The notes under the pieces are model-generated. The model was not told the DNA's origin, searched no databases, and saw only the letters and a list, made by a program, of their open reading frames with translations. A stretch of DNA of 15,271 nt, from the NCBI GenBank assembly GCA_016929735.1, contig JAFGID010000128.1:1-15271 (forward strand), written 5' to 3'. This stretch comes from Ignavibacteriales bacterium. Its GTDB lineage: Bacteria > Bacteroidota > Ignavibacteria > Ignavibacteriales > Melioribacteraceae. Both the position numbers and the translations under genes were made by a program. Shown here in pieces: positions 14,128 to 15,271 of this stretch. The number at the start of each line of letters is the position of its first letter. The stretch's first letter is position 1.

Positions 14128-14817
14128 ATGAAAAATAATAACATTATTAATAATTCCGAAAAATATTGGGTAACTAAATTACTCAAAAGTCTCCCTAAAA
14201 AAGAAGCACCTGCAGATTTTGAATTTAAATTAATGACACGAATTCAGAACAGAAATTTTAATATCAAAAGTGAGCAAAATAAAAGGAGATTTACTTGGAT
14301 ATGGATACCTGCCGCAGCAACAATATCAACAATAATAATTCTTTTTACAATATTTTATAATTTTAAAAATGATAAGCAAAATCCATTAATGGAACGACCA
14401 AGTGAGATTAATCAGACTTTATCAGAAGAGGAACCACCGAGATCAATAGAGAAAAGCGATAATTATTCCGAACACACAATCGAAAATAAAGAGGAGATGG
14501 ATATGGATGATAAAAATGTTTCTCCCCAACAAAATTATCGTGTTGTGATTAAACCAAATGATGTTATTGAAAAAGAAACAATTGATTTACCTTATGCAAA
14601 TAATAAAGGCATAGAAATAGATGAATATATTACAAACAATGAGTTAAATATTTATGATAGAAATTACAATTTAAAAAGTGTAAGTGATGGTGAATTTAAT
14701 TTTGATGGTTTTTATCTACAAAGCACAACTAATCCGATGGAATTAGAAAAACTAAAAGCAAAAATTGATTCAGTTGAAAAAAAGATGGAGAGATTAGAAA
14801 AAGACAGCAAAAAATAA
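14128..14817 (+). CDS. Candidate anti-sigma factor, one-pass membrane protein
   Basis: I do not recognise a named family. The 229 residues divide into a cytoplasmic segment of about 54, one membrane helix (about 55-78), an extracytoplasmic polar part rich in Glu, Asp, Asn and Lys, and a short C-terminal coiled coil (about 205-229, MELEKLKAKIDSVEKKMERLEK). The cytoplasmic part has LLKSLPKKEAPADFEFKLMTRI (19-40), which recalls the 'LP...APxxFExxLMxRI' helix of anti-sigma-like proteins encoded beside ECF sigma genes. There is no cysteine anywhere, so the zinc-type anti-sigma motif (HxxxCxxC) is absent. The gene begins 4 bases after the sigma gene, the classic layout of a sigma/anti-sigma pair. 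The role is inferred from topology and position, not from a clear domain match. Confidence 0.75.
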   Translation: MKNNNIINNSEKYWVTKLLKSLPKKEAPADFEFKLMTRIQNRNFNIKSEQNKRRFTWIWIPAAATISTIIILFTIFYNFKNDKQNPLMERPSEINQTLSEEEPPRSIEKSDNYSEHTIENKEEMDMDDKNVSPQQNYRVVIKPNDVIEKETIDLPYANNKGIEIDEYITNNELNIYDRNYNLKSVSDGEFNFDGFYLQSTTNPMELEKLKAKIDSVEKKMERLEKDSKK

Positions 14818-14913
14818 ATTATTTTACTTGTCATTATCAAATTTTACCTTCCGATGGAGATTTTCATAGCATTATAAAGTTTAAAAATTTGTAGAATTAT
14901 TTTTATTTTTTTC

Positions 14914-14942
14914 TTGCATTTAAATATAAAATATATTATTAT
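14914..14942 (+). promoter_or_regulatory. Possible second (upstream) rRNA promoter
   Basis: TTGCAT (14914-14919), 17 bases, TATTAT (14937-14942): 4/6 and 5/6 matches to the sigma-70 consensus with ideal spacing. Tandem promoters are common for rRNA operons, but the surrounding DNA is nearly all A and T, so chance matches are likely. Confidence 0.35.
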
Positions 14943-14978
14943 TGAAATCTTGTTCTGAAAATATTTCTTGATTGTACT

Positions 14979-15001
14979 TATATAAAAATCATTTTTATAT
15001 A
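14979..15001. repeat. Long AT palindrome directly upstream of the rRNA -35 box
   Basis: Two perfect 11-base inverted arms (TATATAAAAAT at 14979-14989 and ATTTTTATATA at 14991-15001) surround a single C at 14990. The palindrome ends one base before the -35 box. It sits where an UP element or an upstream regulator would bind. With a one-base centre it is a DNA dyad rather than an RNA hairpin. Confidence 0.7.
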
Positions 15002-15002
15002 C

Positions 15003-15031
15003 TTGACAATTAAAAAATAATGTAATACATT
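15003..15031 (+). promoter_or_regulatory. Sigma-70-type promoter of the rRNA operon
   Basis: TTGACA (15003-15008, perfect -35) and TACATT (15026-15031, 4/6 for -10) are separated by exactly 17 bases. Transcription would start near 15038, leaving a leader of about 86 bases before mature 16S. It is the best promoter in the window by consensus. Confidence 0.8.
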
Positions 15032-15054
15032 TACATCCCTATTTTGAAAAATTT

Positions 15055-15066
15055 TGTTCTTTGGCA
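15055..15066 (+). promoter_or_regulatory. boxA-like antitermination site in the rRNA leader
   Basis: TGTTCTTTGGCA matches the E. coli rRNA boxA (TGCTCTTTAACA) at 9 of 12 positions and lies in the leader between promoter and 16S, where NusB/S10-dependent antitermination acts. A small hairpin follows: ACTAAA (15076-15081) / TTTAGT (15089-15094) with a 7-base loop. Confidence 0.6.
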
Positions 15067-15123
15067 GATTGAGTGACTAAACATAAGCTTTAGTGGTAAG
15101 GAAATAAAAAACGAAATAAATTG

Positions 15124-15271
15124 ACAACGGAGAGTTTGATCCTGGCTCAGGACGAACGCTGGCGGCGTGCTTAACACATGCAAGTCAAGGAGAGGATTCC
15201 TTTCGGGGAATTAGTAAACTGGCGCACGGGTGAGTAACATGTAAGTAACCTACCCTTAGGATTGGGATAAC
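15124..15271 (+). rRNA. rrs: 16S ribosomal RNA, first ~148 bases, cut by window edge
   Basis: The universal 5' sequence AGAGTTTGATCCTGGCTCAG is exact at 15131-15150. The conserved GACGAACGCTGGCGGCGTGC, the CACATGCAAGTC segment, a short V1 hairpin (ATTCC 15196-15200 / GGAAT 15207-15211) and GGCGCACGGGTGAGTAACAT follow. By comparison with E. coli, in which AGAGTTTGAT starts at position 8, mature 16S begins near 15124. The compact V1 loop and the flanking variable bases suggest the Bacteroidota/Ignavibacteria side of the tree, but 148 bases are too few to place it firmly. The GC content rises sharply at its start compared with the AT-rich leader. Confidence 0.97.

Larger units (their letters stand above)
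14818..15123. other. 306-base AT-rich spacer before the rRNA operon
   Basis: No gene, tRNA or clear terminator is visible here. The first 95 bases show nothing firm. The remainder holds two candidate promoters, a long palindrome and the 16S leader, described separately. Confidence 0.7.

Noticed and set aside
1..15271. tRNA genes, CRISPR arrays, transposases, phage genes, restriction or toxin-antitoxin genes
   Set aside because: All intergenic stretches and both strands were read and none has a cloverleaf, regular spaced repeats or matching protein motifs.

Overview
This is an AT-rich, gene-dense chromosomal window from a free-living bacterium, with housekeeping genes and the first part of a 16S rRNA gene at the right edge. 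Low GC, a DUF4837 lipoprotein (a family I associate with Bacteroidota and relatives), the look of the 16S 5' end and the frequent absence of Shine-Dalgarno sequences suggest the Bacteroidota/Ignavibacteria/Kapabacteria (FCB) group. The taxon is an inference. I see no phage, insertion sequence, CRISPR array, tRNA gene or toxin system.

Left block, minus strand (1-2642): a 23S rRNA uracil methyltransferase (RlmD/RumA type) is followed by coaD (coenzyme A synthesis). After coaD comes the N-terminal part of a lipoprotein with a glycogen-binding-like domain, which runs off the window at base 1. A 97-base divergent intergenic region (2643-2739) holds a perfect 20-bp palindrome and two overlapping, oppositely oriented TATAAT boxes.

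Middle block, plus strand (2740-12272): a TrmH/SpoU RNA methylase and a small lipoprotein with a strong ribosome binding site end at a terminator. A dCMP deaminase and an AI-2E/PerM family membrane protein follow and end at a second terminator. Then comes a tightly packed run of greA, tilS, hpt, ftsH, a Dgk1/SEC59-like membrane lipid kinase and a DUF4837 lipoprotein. In that run greA and tilS abut with no gap, tilS overlaps hpt by 25 bases, and ftsH overlaps the kinase gene by 17. The order tilS-hpt-ftsH is a widely conserved bacterial arrangement.

Right block, plus strand (12411-15271): holA (DNA polymerase III delta), an ECF-type sigma factor and a one-pass membrane protein that looks like its anti-sigma partner. 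A 306-base AT-rich spacer follows with a good sigma-70 promoter (TTGACA, 17 bases, TACATT), an 11-bp-arm palindrome directly upstream of it and a boxA-like antiterminator, leading into the 16S rRNA gene.

Most genes serve core functions: tRNA and rRNA modification, nucleotide salvage, transcript cleavage, membrane proteolysis, replication and envelope stress signalling. I did not find a convincing undescribed system. The least ordinary items are the cysteine-free candidate anti-sigma factor, the duplicated start region of the sigma gene, the divergent palindrome, and the palindrome next to the rRNA promoter.
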